From Flavobacteriaceae bacterium R38 (GTDB lineage Bacteria > Bacteroidota > Bacteroidia > Flavobacteriales > Flavobacteriaceae): a stretch of DNA of 64,000 nucleotides. The stretch lies in NCBI GenBank assembly GCA_009901575.1, contig WXYP01000005.1, positions 124,001 to 188,000 on the forward strand. Reading direction: 5' to 3'. The position numbers and the translations under genes are program-made. The notes below the pieces were generated by a model that made no database searches, was not told the DNA's origin, and worked only from the letters and a program-made list of their open reading frames with translations. This document shows positions 37,814-47,238 of the stretch, piece after piece. Each line of letters starts with the position of its first letter. Position 1 is the first letter of the stretch.

Positions 37814-39579
37814 CCTGTGAATCATCCCTAAAGATAGAGAACTGAAAGCAATTCACAACTTAGATGAAGGGTTAATAAATTTTTTTATTCCTGTGAATCA
37901 TCCCTAAAGATAGAGAACTGAAAGCAATTCACAACTACGCTCTGGGATTCCTTTGCCAGAAATACCCTGTGAATCATCCCTAAAGATAGAGAACTGAAAG
38001 CAATTCACAACAGAACTCTTTATCAAGAATTAGCTATATTTCCTGTGAATCATCCCTAAAGATAGAGAACTGAAAGCAATTCACAACTATCACCTAAAGG
38101 ACTCTCTATAATGGCCCCCTGTGAATCATCCCTAAAGATAGAGAACTGAAAGCAATTCACAACTAAAAATGCCTGAGCCATGTCAGGTTTAAACCTGTGA
38201 ATCATCCCTAAAGATAGAGAACTGAAAGCAATTCACAACAATTCTTATCATACACCCATCGCTCTAAAGCCTGTGAATCATCCCTAAAGATAGAGAACTG
38301 AAAGCAATTCACAACAAATCGTACTATTTCATCTGGTGCAATTCTCCTGTGAATCATCCCTAAAGATAGAGAACTGAAAGCAATTCACAACAACTTTCGA
38401 TGTAATCATAGTCTTGATCTACCTGTGAATCATCCCTAAAGATAGAGAACTGAAAGCAATTCACAACATATAGTTAGAATTATTAAGTGCTTTCAAACCT
38501 GTGAATCATCCCTAAAGATAGAGAACTGAAAGCAATTCACAACTAGAAATACCACCACTTAGCATCTGTAACACCTGTGAATCATCCCTAAAGATAGAGA
38601 ACTGAAAGCAATTCACAACAATGAAGAAAATGATGTCTGAAATGCAACGCCTGTGAATCATCCCTAAAGATAGAGAACTGAAAGCAATTCACAACATAGA
38701 CAGCTTGATATCGATTTTAAAAATACCTGTGAATCATCCCTAAAGATAGAGAACTGAAAGCAATTCACAACTATATCTTCTATAACTTTCGAAGAAGGGG
38801 ACCTGTGAATCATCCCTAAAGATAGAGAACTGAAAGCAATTCACAACACATCTACAAAAGTGGTTTATTACCATCTACCTGTGAATCATCCCTAAAGATA
38901 GAGAACTGAAAGCAATTCACAACTAAATTAAGACGATTAATTTCTTTAGTTATCCTGTGAATCATCCCTAAAGATAGAGAACTGAAAGCAATTCACAACA
39001 ATCAGTATGGTGTTAAGCTTCATAACAAGCCTGTGAATCATCCCTAAAGATAGAGAACTGAAAGCAATTCACAACTTACTTTTATAGATACTTTAGATGC
39101 AAACTCCTGTGAATCATCCCTAAAGATAGAGAACTGAAAGCAATTCACAACAACTTTCGATGTAATCATAGTCTTGATCTACCTGTGAATCATCCCTAAA
39201 GATAGAGAACTGAAAGCAATTCACAACATATAGTTAGAATTATTAAGTGCTTTCAAACCTGTGAATCATCCCTAAAGATAGAGAACTGAAAGCAATTCAC
39301 AACATAGACAGCTTGATATCGATTTTAAAAATACCTGTGAATCATCCCTAAAGATAGAGAACTGAAAGCAATTCACAACTATATCTTCTATAACTTTCGA
39401 AGAAGGGGACCTGTGAATCATCCCTAAAGATAGAGAACTGAAAGCAATTCACAACATATGAGTCGTAGAGGTAAGTTTATGGGTTCCTGTGAATCATCCC
39501 TAAAGATAGAGAACTGAAAGCAATTCACAACAAGTACACCTTTTGTATGTTTTAAAACAACCTGTGAATCATCCCTAAA
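37814..39579 (-). CRISPR. Type II-C CRISPR array, 23 full repeats plus one truncated
   Basis: The repeat is 46 bp, reading GTTGTGAATTGCTTTCAG... on the crRNA strand (minus) and ending GATTCACAGG, with the terminal dyad TGTGAAT/ATTCACA. The 23 full repeats appear identical, at a strict 76-bp period from 37814. Spacers are 30 nt (the last, 39532-39560, is 29). The repeat at 39561-39579 keeps only 19 bases. Orientation is set by the tracrRNA anti-repeat. Spacers 8, 9, 12 and 13 recur as 18, 19, 20 and 21, leaving 19 distinct spacers. Confidence 0.98.
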
Positions 39580-39631
39580 AATTTTTATCAAATTTTATTC
39601 CCTGGATGTTGATGTTATGCATTATAATTTA
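39575..39631 (-). pseudogene. Truncated 5' copy of the ureohydrolase gene, fused to the CRISPR array
   Basis: The minus strand from 39622 reads MHNINIQGIKFDKNF and then stops inside the truncated repeat. The intact gene at 31450 begins MHNINVQGIKFDKKSS. The 49-bp match (39583-39631) makes a direct repeat around the CRISPR-Cas locus. The ATG lies 13 bp after the stop of the HExxH gene, as expected for an ancestral two-gene operon. Confidence 0.88.
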
Positions 39632-39635
39632 AAAT

Positions 39636-40514
39636 TTAGTCAAATCTAAAACGATTGGAATAATAATCGGCTTCCCTTTCAAAGAAATTATCGAAAGCTG
39701 TGTTTGAGTTTAAATCTTCTATTCCAAATAAAGCGTTAACTACTAAAAAATTAAAGTCTGTATAAAAAATTTTATTATACGTTTTCAAGAAGCCTGATTC
39801 AGTATTTGCAAAGAGATCATTTAAAGGTTTATCCAAATAAGAATTTACAAAAGAAAAACTTTCATATTGATAAGTATGAATAAGTTCATGAGCTAAAGCA
39901 TCATCACCGGCTTGATTATTTAATATCAATACAGAATTTGTAAATAACGGAACCCTACCATTAACACGAGCATTTTCAACTCTATTTGGGCTAATAAAAT
40001 CGGTTGTAAAAACAAAAGTTCCTGTTTTTAAACTTCTTTCAAAATCAAACTTTCCTTGAGATGCAGTTACTATAGTTCCAGCCAAAGCAAAAGGCATAAT
40101 CCTGTATTTTAATTTAAATTTTTCTTTGGTATTAATTTCAAATCGATTAAACCCTATATTTAAATGCCACTTCTCCCAAAAATTAATGTTTGACACTGCA
40201 TTTTCTGTAATAGAAGTCCCGGCTGCATTTAAAACTTTAGAGGGCCATACATATACAAAATCATCTTCCCTGTAGAAAGTACGTATCAATCGTTTACTTT
40301 CAAAAACCAGATATCCGCCTAACGCTCCCTGTGCAAATCCTTTCAAGAAAGTTTTTCCAAATTTATCATTTGGTTTCTTATTAATAACTGCTCCTATACC
40401 GCTAAAAACAGAATGAATACCAACATTATAAAACAGTGCTTGTGCATCATTTTGTTGTGCTTGTGAAATCTTAAAAAAAAGACTGGCAATAATTATGAAT
40501 ATAATTTTTCTCAA
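39636..40514 (-). CDS. Exported protein with HExxH zinc-peptidase motif
   Basis: 292 residues from a TTG start, with a signal peptide (RKIIFIIIASLFFKISQAQ). The motif ALAHELIHTYQYESF holds two possible zinc His and the Glu; a C-terminal EREADYYSNRF could supply a third ligand. The rest looks barrel- or lipocalin-like and I do not recognise a named family. It was probably co-transcribed with the ureohydrolase before the CRISPR locus inserted. Confidence 0.75.
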   Translation of the reverse strand: MRKIIFIIIASLFFKISQAQQNDAQALFYNVGIHSVFSGIGAVINKKPNDKFGKTFLKGFAQGALGGYLVFESKRLIRTFYREDDFVYVWPSKVLNAAGTSITENAVSNINFWEKWHLNIGFNRFEINTKEKFKLKYRIMPFALAGTIVTASQGKFDFERSLKTGTFVFTTDFISPNRVENARVNGRVPLFTNSVLILNNQAGDDALAHELIHTYQYESFSFVNSYLDKPLNDLFANTESGFLKTYNKIFYTDFNFLVVNALFGIEDLNSNTAFDNFFEREADYYSNRFRFD

Positions 40515-40789
40515 AGCAATTGTTTTTACAATAAAAACAGAGCCAATTTAGTAAAAATAGGAAAGCATCAGACTTTTAATTTTGCTTGCATTGACATTAT
40601 TTGAATTCCTTTAGTATAAAACTCTATTGAGTTATTTACAAAAAATAATTTTTGAAGTATTTGTTTTCTCATTTTTTTTGTATTCATTTGTTTTAGCCTT
40701 TAACCAAACCTTATGAAAAATATTTCTATATCCTGGTTTTTTCATTGTTCAACTAAAAAAGATTCAAAAAATCTTAAGGCAATAAAAAA

Positions 40790-41203
40790 ATGAAAATTCT
40801 CAGAAAAAAGATATTGAAATCACGCCTTTTAGCTACCAGAGAAAATAAAATTCTGGTATTACAAAAGGTTGGAGACAAAATTAAATACACACTTCCCGGA
40901 GGCATTAAAAAGAAAACAGAATCTTCAAAAAAAGCATTGGTAAGAGAAGTCGAAGAAGAAATAGGCGTTAAAATTGCTCGTATTGATTTAAAATATATTA
41001 GTTCGGGAGTATTTGTCAAAGAAGGAATAACAACTATTAAAAGCTATTACAGTCTAAAAAAACCAATACAAGACACCCCTGTAGTCTTAGAATTGGATAA
41101 ATTTTCTGCTGTACTCTGGCTATCCTGGAAAAAGGCTATTAAAAAAATGGACCTGTCTGACAAACTAGCTATCAAACAATACTACAAGAATTTAAAGGAT
41201 TGA
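40790..41203 (+). CDS. Nudix hydrolase
   Basis: 137 residues with a complete Nudix box, GIKKKTESSKKALVREVEEE followed by IGV. Hydrolyses a nucleoside diphosphate linked to another group; the substrate is not set. A 26-codon ORF from 40713 overlaps its ATG (ATGA) and might be a leader peptide, but nothing else supports it. Confidence 0.9.
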   Translation: MKILRKKILKSRLLATRENKILVLQKVGDKIKYTLPGGIKKKTESSKKALVREVEEEIGVKIARIDLKYISSGVFVKEGITTIKSYYSLKKPIQDTPVVLELDKFSAVLWLSWKKAIKKMDLSDKLAIKQYYKNLKD

Positions 41204-41251
41204 TTCGTAAAAGAGTAGTCATCTTAGATTTCTTCTTCTAATATTAAAATA

Positions 41252-41281
41252 AAAAAGCTCTCCGTTTCCGAAGAGCTTTTT
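41252..41281. terminator. Bidirectional terminator
   Basis: Stem AAAAAGCTCT/AGAGCTTTTT, 10 bp, between the Nudix gene and tRNA-Leu. Confidence 0.88.
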
Positions 41282-41282
41282 G

Positions 41283-41364
41283 TGCGGGCGAAAGGACTCG
41301 AACCTTCACACCTCACGGCACTAGATCCTAAGTCTAGCGTGTCTACCAATTTCACCACGCCCGC
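41283..41364 (-). tRNA. tRNA-Leu (anticodon TAG)
   Basis: 82 nt class II fold on the minus strand: acceptor GCGGGCG/CGCCCGC, D-arm with GGTAGAC, anticodon stem CTAGA/TCTAG around CTTAGGA, variable arm, and T-arm GGTTCGAGTCC. No encoded CCA. Confidence 0.96.
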
Positions 41365-41472
41365 AAAAATCGTGATTTGTGGGTGCAAATATAAACAATC
41401 ATTTCAAATTACAAATCTTCTCCCATTAAAAACTTCTTTTTTGTAATTTTATACACTACAAATTAAAATTTC

Positions 41473-42861
41473 ATGGAAAATATATCCTCCTACGTTCAGG
41501 AAAATAAAGAGCGTTTTATTAATGAACTTATCGATCTTTTAAAAATACCATCTGTTAGCGCAGATCCGGCTTTTTCTCAAGATGTACTTAATACCGCAAA
41601 TACTGTAAAAGAAGCTTTAGAGAAAGTTGGATGTGATCATGTAGAAATATGTGAAACTCCGGGATACCCTATTGTATATGCAGAAAAAATAATAAATCCT
41701 GATTTACCTACAGTACTGGTATACGGTCATTACGATGTGCAACCACCAGATCCTTTAGATTTATGGGAAAGCGGACCTTTTGAGCCTATTGTTAAAAAAA
41801 CAGAATTACATCCTGAAGGCGCAATTTTTGCCAGAGGTGCCTGTGATGATAAAGGACAGTTTTACATGCATGTAAAAGCCCTGGAATTTATGATAGCTAC
41901 AGATCAACTTCCCTGCAATGTTAAATTTATGATTGAAGGAGAAGAAGAAGTTGGCTCAGAAAGTTTAAGCTGGTTTGTAGAACGCAACCAGGAAAAACTA
42001 TCTAATGATGTGATCCTGATTTCTGATACCGGAATGATTAGTAATACACAACCATCTATCACTACAGGCCTTCGCGGACTTAGCTATGTAGAAGTTGAAG
42101 TTACCGGACCCAACAGAGATTTACATTCCGGACTTTACGGAGGCGCAGTTGCTAATCCAATCAATATTTTATCTAAAATGATTGCATCTCTTCACGATGA
42201 AAACAATCATATAACTATTCCAGGATTCTACGATAAAGTAGAAGAGTTGAGCAAAGAAGAACGGGAAGAAATGGCTAAAGCTCCGTTTTCTTTGGAAGCT
42301 TATAAAAAAGCATTAGACATTGATGCTGTTCATGGAGAAAACGGATATACAACAAACGAAAGAAATTCTATAAGACCTACTCTTGATGTTAATGGTATTT
42401 GGGGTGGATATACAGGAGAAGGTGCAAAAACGGTAATTGCAAGTAAAGCTTATGCCAAAATCTCTATGCGACTGGTTCCTAACCAGGATTGGAAAGAGAT
42501 TACCGAATTATTCACCAAACACTTTGAAAGTATTGCCCCAAAAGGAGTTACTGTAAAAGTTACTCCGCATCACGGTGGTCAGGGGTACGTCACACCAATC
42601 GATAGTATTGGGTACAGGGCAGCATCTAAAGCCTATAATGACACTTTTGGGGTTACTCCTATTCCTCAGCGCAGTGGCGGAAGTATCCCTATTGTATCTT
42701 TATTTGAGAAAGAGCTTAAGAGTAAAACTATTTTAATGGGCTTCGGATTGGATAGTGACGCGATTCATTCTCCTAATGAACACTTTGGTGTCTTCAATTA
42801 CTTAAAAGGAATCGAAACCATTCCTTTATTTTTCAAATATTTTACTGAATTAAAAAAATAA
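41473..42861 (+). CDS. M20-family dipeptidase
   Basis: 462 residues. Metal ligands in VLVYGHYDVQPP, ARGACDDKGQF and the EGEEEVGSES block are intact; FGLDSDAIHSPNEHFG gives the last His. Belongs to the M20 carboxypeptidase/dipeptidase group that cleaves small peptides. No signal peptide, so cytoplasmic. Followed by a strong terminator. Confidence 0.94.
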   Translation: MENISSYVQENKERFINELIDLLKIPSVSADPAFSQDVLNTANTVKEALEKVGCDHVEICETPGYPIVYAEKIINPDLPTVLVYGHYDVQPPDPLDLWESGPFEPIVKKTELHPEGAIFARGACDDKGQFYMHVKALEFMIATDQLPCNVKFMIEGEEEVGSESLSWFVERNQEKLSNDVILISDTGMISNTQPSITTGLRGLSYVEVEVTGPNRDLHSGLYGGAVANPINILSKMIASLHDENNHITIPGFYDKVEELSKEEREEMAKAPFSLEAYKKALDIDAVHGENGYTTNERNSIRPTLDVNGIWGGYTGEGAKTVIASKAYAKISMRLVPNQDWKEITELFTKHFESIAPKGVTVKVTPHHGGQGYVTPIDSIGYRAASKAYNDTFGVTPIPQRSGGSIPIVSLFEKELKSKTILMGFGLDSDAIHSPNEHFGVFNYLKGIETIPLFFKYFTELKK

Positions 42862-42883
42862 AAAATATTTTTTTTACTTGGAA

Positions 42884-42910
42884 ACACCCGATTTTATTGG
42901 GTGTTTTTTT
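42884..42910 (+). terminator. Rho-independent terminator after the M20 gene
   Basis: Stem ACACCC/GGGTGT with a 9-nt loop, followed by seven T. Confidence 0.88.
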
Positions 42911-42928
42911 ATTTCTTTTATTTTAATG

Positions 42929-42974
42929 CTCTACAAATGTCGAATATATTCATTTTTATTCTATATTTGTAGAG
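42929..42974. promoter_or_regulatory. BlaI-type operator pair over the blaI promoter
   Basis: A perfect 10-bp inverted repeat, CTCTACAAAT (42929-42938) and ATTTGTAGAG (42965-42974). Each arm lies in a 9/10 match to the BlaI/MecI box TACAnnTGTA (TACAAATGTC; TACAAATATA on the other strand), centres 30 bp apart. The right box covers a perfect -7 element TATATTTG (42962-42969), fitting autorepression. Confidence 0.8.
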
Positions 42975-42995
42975 TTAATTCTAATTAAGTAGAAC

Positions 42996-43361
42996 ATGAA
43001 ATTATCAAAAGCAGAAGAACAACTCATGAAGTACATCTGGAAACTTGAAAAAGCTTTCATGAAAGATCTATTAGAAGAATACCCTGATCCTAAACCTGCA
43101 ACTACTACAGTTGCCACGCTTTTAAAACGAATGACGGGTAAAGGCTTTATCAATTACAAGGAGTATGGAAAGTCCAGAGAATATTTTGCATTGATAAAAA
43201 AAACAGATTATTTCTCAAATCATTTAAATGGTCTTATCAAAAACTTTTTTAATGATTCTACTGCTCAATTTGCATCTTTTTTCACTTCTGAAACCAACTT
43301 GAGTAAAGAAGAGTTAGAAGATTTAAAAGCTATAATAGATCAAGAACTTAAAAAGAAATAA
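42996..43361 (+). CDS. blaI: BlaI/MecI/CopY-family transcriptional repressor
   Basis: 121 residues. Winged HTH starting KLSKAEEQLMKYIWKLEKAF with the PKPATTTVATLLKRMTGKGF recognition helix, and a C-terminal dimerisation helix (FFTSETNLSKEELEDLKAII). Normally cleaved after the partner M56 sensor is activated. A matching operator overlaps its own promoter. 0-3 bp before the M56 gene. Confidence 0.94.
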   Translation: MKLSKAEEQLMKYIWKLEKAFMKDLLEEYPDPKPATTTVATLLKRMTGKGFINYKEYGKSREYFALIKKTDYFSNHLNGLIKNFFNDSTAQFASFFTSETNLSKEELEDLKAIIDQELKKK

Positions 43362-43364
43362 GTG

Positions 43365-45956
43365 ATGTTAGTTTATATTTTGAAATCCAGTATTTGTTTG
43401 GCAGCCTTCTTGGCATTTTATAAACTATGCCTAGAAAAAGAAAATATTCATCATTTTAAGCGGTACTATCTATTATCTGCAATAGCTATAGCTTTAGGTA
43501 TTCCTTTAATTACTTTTACAACGTACATTGAGCCTTCTACTACAGTTATTCTGGCGCCTCAGTTTTCTCAGGAGATAAACATACCTATTGAAGTACCTGT
43601 TGAAGAGGTAACACCAAACTATTTATCGATTTTTTTATGGAGTTTATACAGTTTGGGGGTAATCATTTTTGGAGTTCGGTTTATTCGAAACTTATCAAAA
43701 ATAATGTATCGTATAAAAAATAATCCCAAGTACAAAAAAAACAATATCATCAATGTATTGCTTCAAAATGCTGTGTCTCCGCATACCTTCTTTAAATATA
43801 TCTTTTTAAACAAACAGAAGTTCGAAGCCCGTGAAATTCCCCAGGAAGTTTTCTGGCATGAAGAAGCTCACGCAAAACAAAAGCACAGTATTGACATTCT
43901 ATGTATTGAAATCTTGCAGGTTATTTTATGGTTTAATCCTCTTATTTATCTGGCAAAAAAAGCGATCAGGTTAAATCATGAATTTTTAGCAGATCAAGCT
44001 GTTCTCAACAAAGGAGCTTCTACGACAATATATCAAGAAATTCTTTTAACATTTTCTTCTTCAAATAATCCTTCTGAATTAGCAAATGCAATCAATTATT
44101 CATCAATCAAAAAACGATTTACAATTATGAAAACACAAACTCCATCACAAAAAATATGGGTCAGGAATTTACTGCTTCTTCCTCTACTAGCAGTTTTATT
44201 ATTTGGTTTTAGCAATCGTATCGAAATCGAAAAAGAAGCATTAAACGATACCGCAGAAAGTTTAAAAACAGGCAATGAACTAATTTTATTGGTGCATAAA
44301 GACGAAACTATTGAGTTAAATTCCAGGAAATTCAAAAAAACCTCATTAAAAGAGGTATTAAAAGATTATAAAACATCCAGCACTGTTGTTATTGCTTATG
44401 AATTGATAATAGGTGAAACAAATTCACAATTAACACGTGATATTAAAAATATTTGCAAAGAAAGTGGTTTTGATTCTATTCAATTCTATGTTCAATATGG
44501 TGCTACTTTAGATTCAAAAAATGAAAACGAAGCACGCTTTACCAAAGATTATATCAAAGAGTATTTAAGATTGAGTCGAAGCAGCTGGAGCCTCGTTATC
44601 TCTTCTTTTAGAAGGCACAAGAGTCAGTACAAAAAAAGATTAAACCAATACAAAGAAGAAACAGCAAAGAGTCGGAAAGAATTTAATTATTTAGCCAGTT
44701 TATGGAATGATTTATTAGCAGATTACCAAAGTATCCCTCCAAACGAGCGAAAGTCATTTAATGTGACTATGCCAGCTCATCCTGATGATAATCAAAAAAC
44801 TACTGCTTCTCAAAATAGATTAGAGGAAAAAGCTTTGTATGCCAGAAGTATAGACCTTAAAATAAAAAATGATGGTAGTTTTCAGGTAGATGACATTAAA
44901 ACCTCAAGAAAAAATCTACAGAAAACCTTAGCGTCTATTCATACAGATCTTACTAAAGAACAACGTGAAAAGGTTATTAATATTCATGTTTCTTCTCAAG
45001 GAAATATTTCTTATCAAGATCTGGTATTCATACAAAAAGTTGCTACAGAATATGGATATTTTAGAATAGTAACTCCTCAAGAAGAAATTGTACGTTCAAA
45101 GGGAAATACCCCTATATCAGATCGTGCTGACTCAGATTCAAAAGCCGTATCAAAAGATATTATCATCTTTATCGATTCAAAAAATCAAATATTATTACAA
45201 AACAATGATCAGGTAATTAAAGCTTCATATTTAGAAAAAGGGTTAAAGAAATTTAACAGAGGGGATTTTTCAGAAAAAGATTTAAACCATAGAAAAATTC
45301 TGGTAATCTCAGACATCAAAGCTAGTTTAGCGTTCACAGAAAAGATAGTTTCAAGGTTATCTGAAATGGGCTTTAAAAACATTTTTTTAGAAGAGGCCAG
45401 TACCTTTCCAAATAATAGCATTCCGCCTCCACCTCCGGTGAAAAGTAAAAAAATCTATCAGGAAATCGCAACAGCCAAGATGATCAAAGAATACAATGAT
45501 TACATCAAAAAGATACAGAGACTTCCTAAAAACAAACGAGTTGTCAAATTAAAAGAATTGGAACGTATTGCATACATCTATAATTTAATGACTCCGGAAC
45601 AAAGAAAAAAAGTAGTGAATTTTAAAGAAGTTATTCCTCCACCGCCTCCTGCATTCCCTGAAGCTCCAAAAGCAGACAAAAAACAAGGGCCTGGAATTCC
45701 ACCTCCACCGCCTCCGGTAAAACATGAGCAAATCAAAACAGGGTTTGTAATTATAAATGGGGAAAAGCATTATCGCGTTACAAATAATGGGAAGTCAAAA
45801 TATTATAATCGTCAGGGAGTTGAAGTCACTAAAAATGGAAAAATCCTGAATAATGGCAAACAAACAAATGCTACTGATGTAATTCCGGGACAATATATAG
45901 TTGCTGTTTATCAAGATGATAAAATTGTAAGTGAGTTTAATGAAAATAAAAAGTGA
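43365..45956 (+). CDS. BlaR1/M56-type membrane metallopeptidase sensor
   Basis: 863 residues from the ATG (a GTG one codon earlier is possible). N-terminal membrane helices with the zinc motif FWHEEAHAKQKHSIDIL, a further helix near residue 270, then a long extracytoplasmic region with two proline runs (IPPPPP) and no beta-lactamase-like domain. In Bacteroidota such pairs respond to unknown, probably envelope, signals. It should inactivate the BlaI-type repressor encoded before it. Confidence 0.88.
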   Translation: MLVYILKSSICLAAFLAFYKLCLEKENIHHFKRYYLLSAIAIALGIPLITFTTYIEPSTTVILAPQFSQEINIPIEVPVEEVTPNYLSIFLWSLYSLGVIIFGVRFIRNLSKIMYRIKNNPKYKKNNIINVLLQNAVSPHTFFKYIFLNKQKFEAREIPQEVFWHEEAHAKQKHSIDILCIEILQVILWFNPLIYLAKKAIRLNHEFLADQAVLNKGASTTIYQEILLTFSSSNNPSELANAINYSSIKKRFTIMKTQTPSQKIWVRNLLLLPLLAVLLFGFSNRIEIEKEALNDTAESLKTGNELILLVHKDETIELNSRKFKKTSLKEVLKDYKTSSTVVIAYELIIGETNSQLTRDIKNICKESGFDSIQFYVQYGATLDSKNENEARFTKDYIKEYLRLSRSSWSLVISSFRRHKSQYKKRLNQYKEETAKSRKEFNYLASLWNDLLADYQSIPPNERKSFNVTMPAHPDDNQKTTASQNRLEEKALYARSIDLKIKNDGSFQVDDIKTSRKNLQKTLASIHTDLTKEQREKVINIHVSSQGNISYQDLVFIQKVATEYGYFRIVTPQEEIVRSKGNTPISDRADSDSKAVSKDIIIFIDSKNQILLQNNDQVIKASYLEKGLKKFNRGDFSEKDLNHRKILVISDIKASLAFTEKIVSRLSEMGFKNIFLEEASTFPNNSIPPPPPVKSKKIYQEIATAKMIKEYNDYIKKIQRLPKNKRVVKLKELERIAYIYNLMTPEQRKKVVNFKEVIPPPPPAFPEAPKADKKQGPGIPPPPPPVKHEQIKTGFVIINGEKHYRVTNNGKSKYYNRQGVEVTKNGKILNNGKQTNATDVIPGQYIVAVYQDDKIVSEFNENKK

Positions 45957-46029
45957 TACTTAAGTTTAAGAACTCCAGATGAAACAATATTCAAAATCAA
46001 TCTGAGTATTTATAAAATTAGAACTATCA

Positions 46030-46059
46030 AAAAAAGCCTCGTGAATACGGGGCTTTTTT
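46030..46059. terminator. Bidirectional terminator
   Basis: A 13-pair stem (AAAAAAGCCTCGT with ACGGGGCTTTTTT, one wobble) and a 4-nt loop, between the M56 gene and the DUF4407 gene. Confidence 0.9.
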
Positions 46060-46117
46060 ACACAACATTTTGTTATAAATCAGCGTTATATTAATTCATC
46101 TATCAAAATACGTTATC

Positions 46118-47218
46118 ATGCTTAAACGCTTTTTTATTATGTGTTCTGGTGCAGACACAGATATTCTTGACAATTGTTCTAAGGGAGAACAAAATAAATA
46201 TACAGGTATTGGCGCCACTGTTTTTTTTACTGCTGTGATGGCATTTATAGCTTCGGCTTATGCATTGTATACCGTATTTGATAATGTATTTACTGCTATT
46301 TTCTTCGGACTCGTATGGGGATTGCTTATTTTCAACTTAGACAGGTATATTGTCTCTACTATAAAAAAAAGAGATTCTTTTAAGTATGAATTATTACAAG
46401 CTGCTCCAAGAATTATTTTAGCAGTTATAATAGCCGTTGTTATCTCAAAACCTTTGGAACTTAAAATTTTCGAAAAAGAAATAGACAGGGTATTACTCGA
46501 GGAGAAAAATCAAATGACATTAAATAATCAGGAGCAAATAGCTTTACAATACAATCCTGCTATTGAAAAACTCAATGACGAGATAACTGTCTTAAAAAAT
46601 GAAATTACTAATAAAGAAACAGAAGTTAACGAATTATACAATACTTACATTACTGAAGCAGAAGGCACAAGCGGAACCTTTAAATTAGGAAAAGGACCAG
46701 TTTATAAAGAAAAAAGAGAAAAACATGATGCTTCCCTCCTAGAATTACAAGATTTAAGAGAAACAAATACGCAAAAAATAAAGGATAAAGAAGCTCAAAT
46801 AGCTGCATTGTCTGGTGATTTTACTAAAAAAATAGTTGACACACAGCCTATAATTGATGGTTTTGACGGATTAATGGCAAGGATAAATGCATTAGGGAAA
46901 CTTCCCTGGTTGCCTTCTTTCTTTATATTTTTATTGTTTTTGGCTATTGAAACTTCTCCAATAATAGCTAAGCTTTTAGCACCAAAAGGAGAATACGATT
47001 ATAAACTGGAAGATCTTGAAAGTACAGTTAAAAACTGGACTGCTCAAAAAGAGGATCAGAGAAAACAATTATTATCTACAGATGTAATCATCAATGATAA
47101 AATTTATCAGGATATAGCAGAAGAAGAAGAGCTTTATAACTACAAGCGTAAAAAAGCACGTGAAATTATGCAATTACAGGCAGATGCATTTTATGAGCAT
47201 CAAAAGAAGAGTTTATAA
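46118..47218 (+). CDS. DUF4407 membrane protein
   Basis: 366 residues. Begins with the family hallmark FFIMCSGADTDIL, has two pairs of membrane helices (about 30-100 and 260-290), a long coiled coil between them (about 120-235) and a charged C-terminal tail. The conserved NLDRYIVST block after the second helix is present. Function unknown. Confidence 0.88.
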   Translation: MLKRFFIMCSGADTDILDNCSKGEQNKYTGIGATVFFTAVMAFIASAYALYTVFDNVFTAIFFGLVWGLLIFNLDRYIVSTIKKRDSFKYELLQAAPRIILAVIIAVVISKPLELKIFEKEIDRVLLEEKNQMTLNNQEQIALQYNPAIEKLNDEITVLKNEITNKETEVNELYNTYITEAEGTSGTFKLGKGPVYKEKREKHDASLLELQDLRETNTQKIKDKEAQIAALSGDFTKKIVDTQPIIDGFDGLMARINALGKLPWLPSFFIFLLFLAIETSPIIAKLLAPKGEYDYKLEDLESTVKNWTAQKEDQRKQLLSTDVIINDKIYQDIAEEEELYNYKRKKAREIMQLQADAFYEHQKKSL

Positions 47219-47238
47219 TTAATTTTCTGAAAATAAAT

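Noticed and set aside
37880-37905. TTATTCCTGTGAA at a spacer/repeat border, resembling the dispersed hairpin family
   Set aside because: The similarity comes from the CRISPR repeat start joined to a T-rich spacer; no second hairpin arm follows.
40713-40793. 26-codon ORF overlapping the Nudix start
   Set aside because: Short, no conserved motif or promoter; only the ATGA overlap speaks for it.
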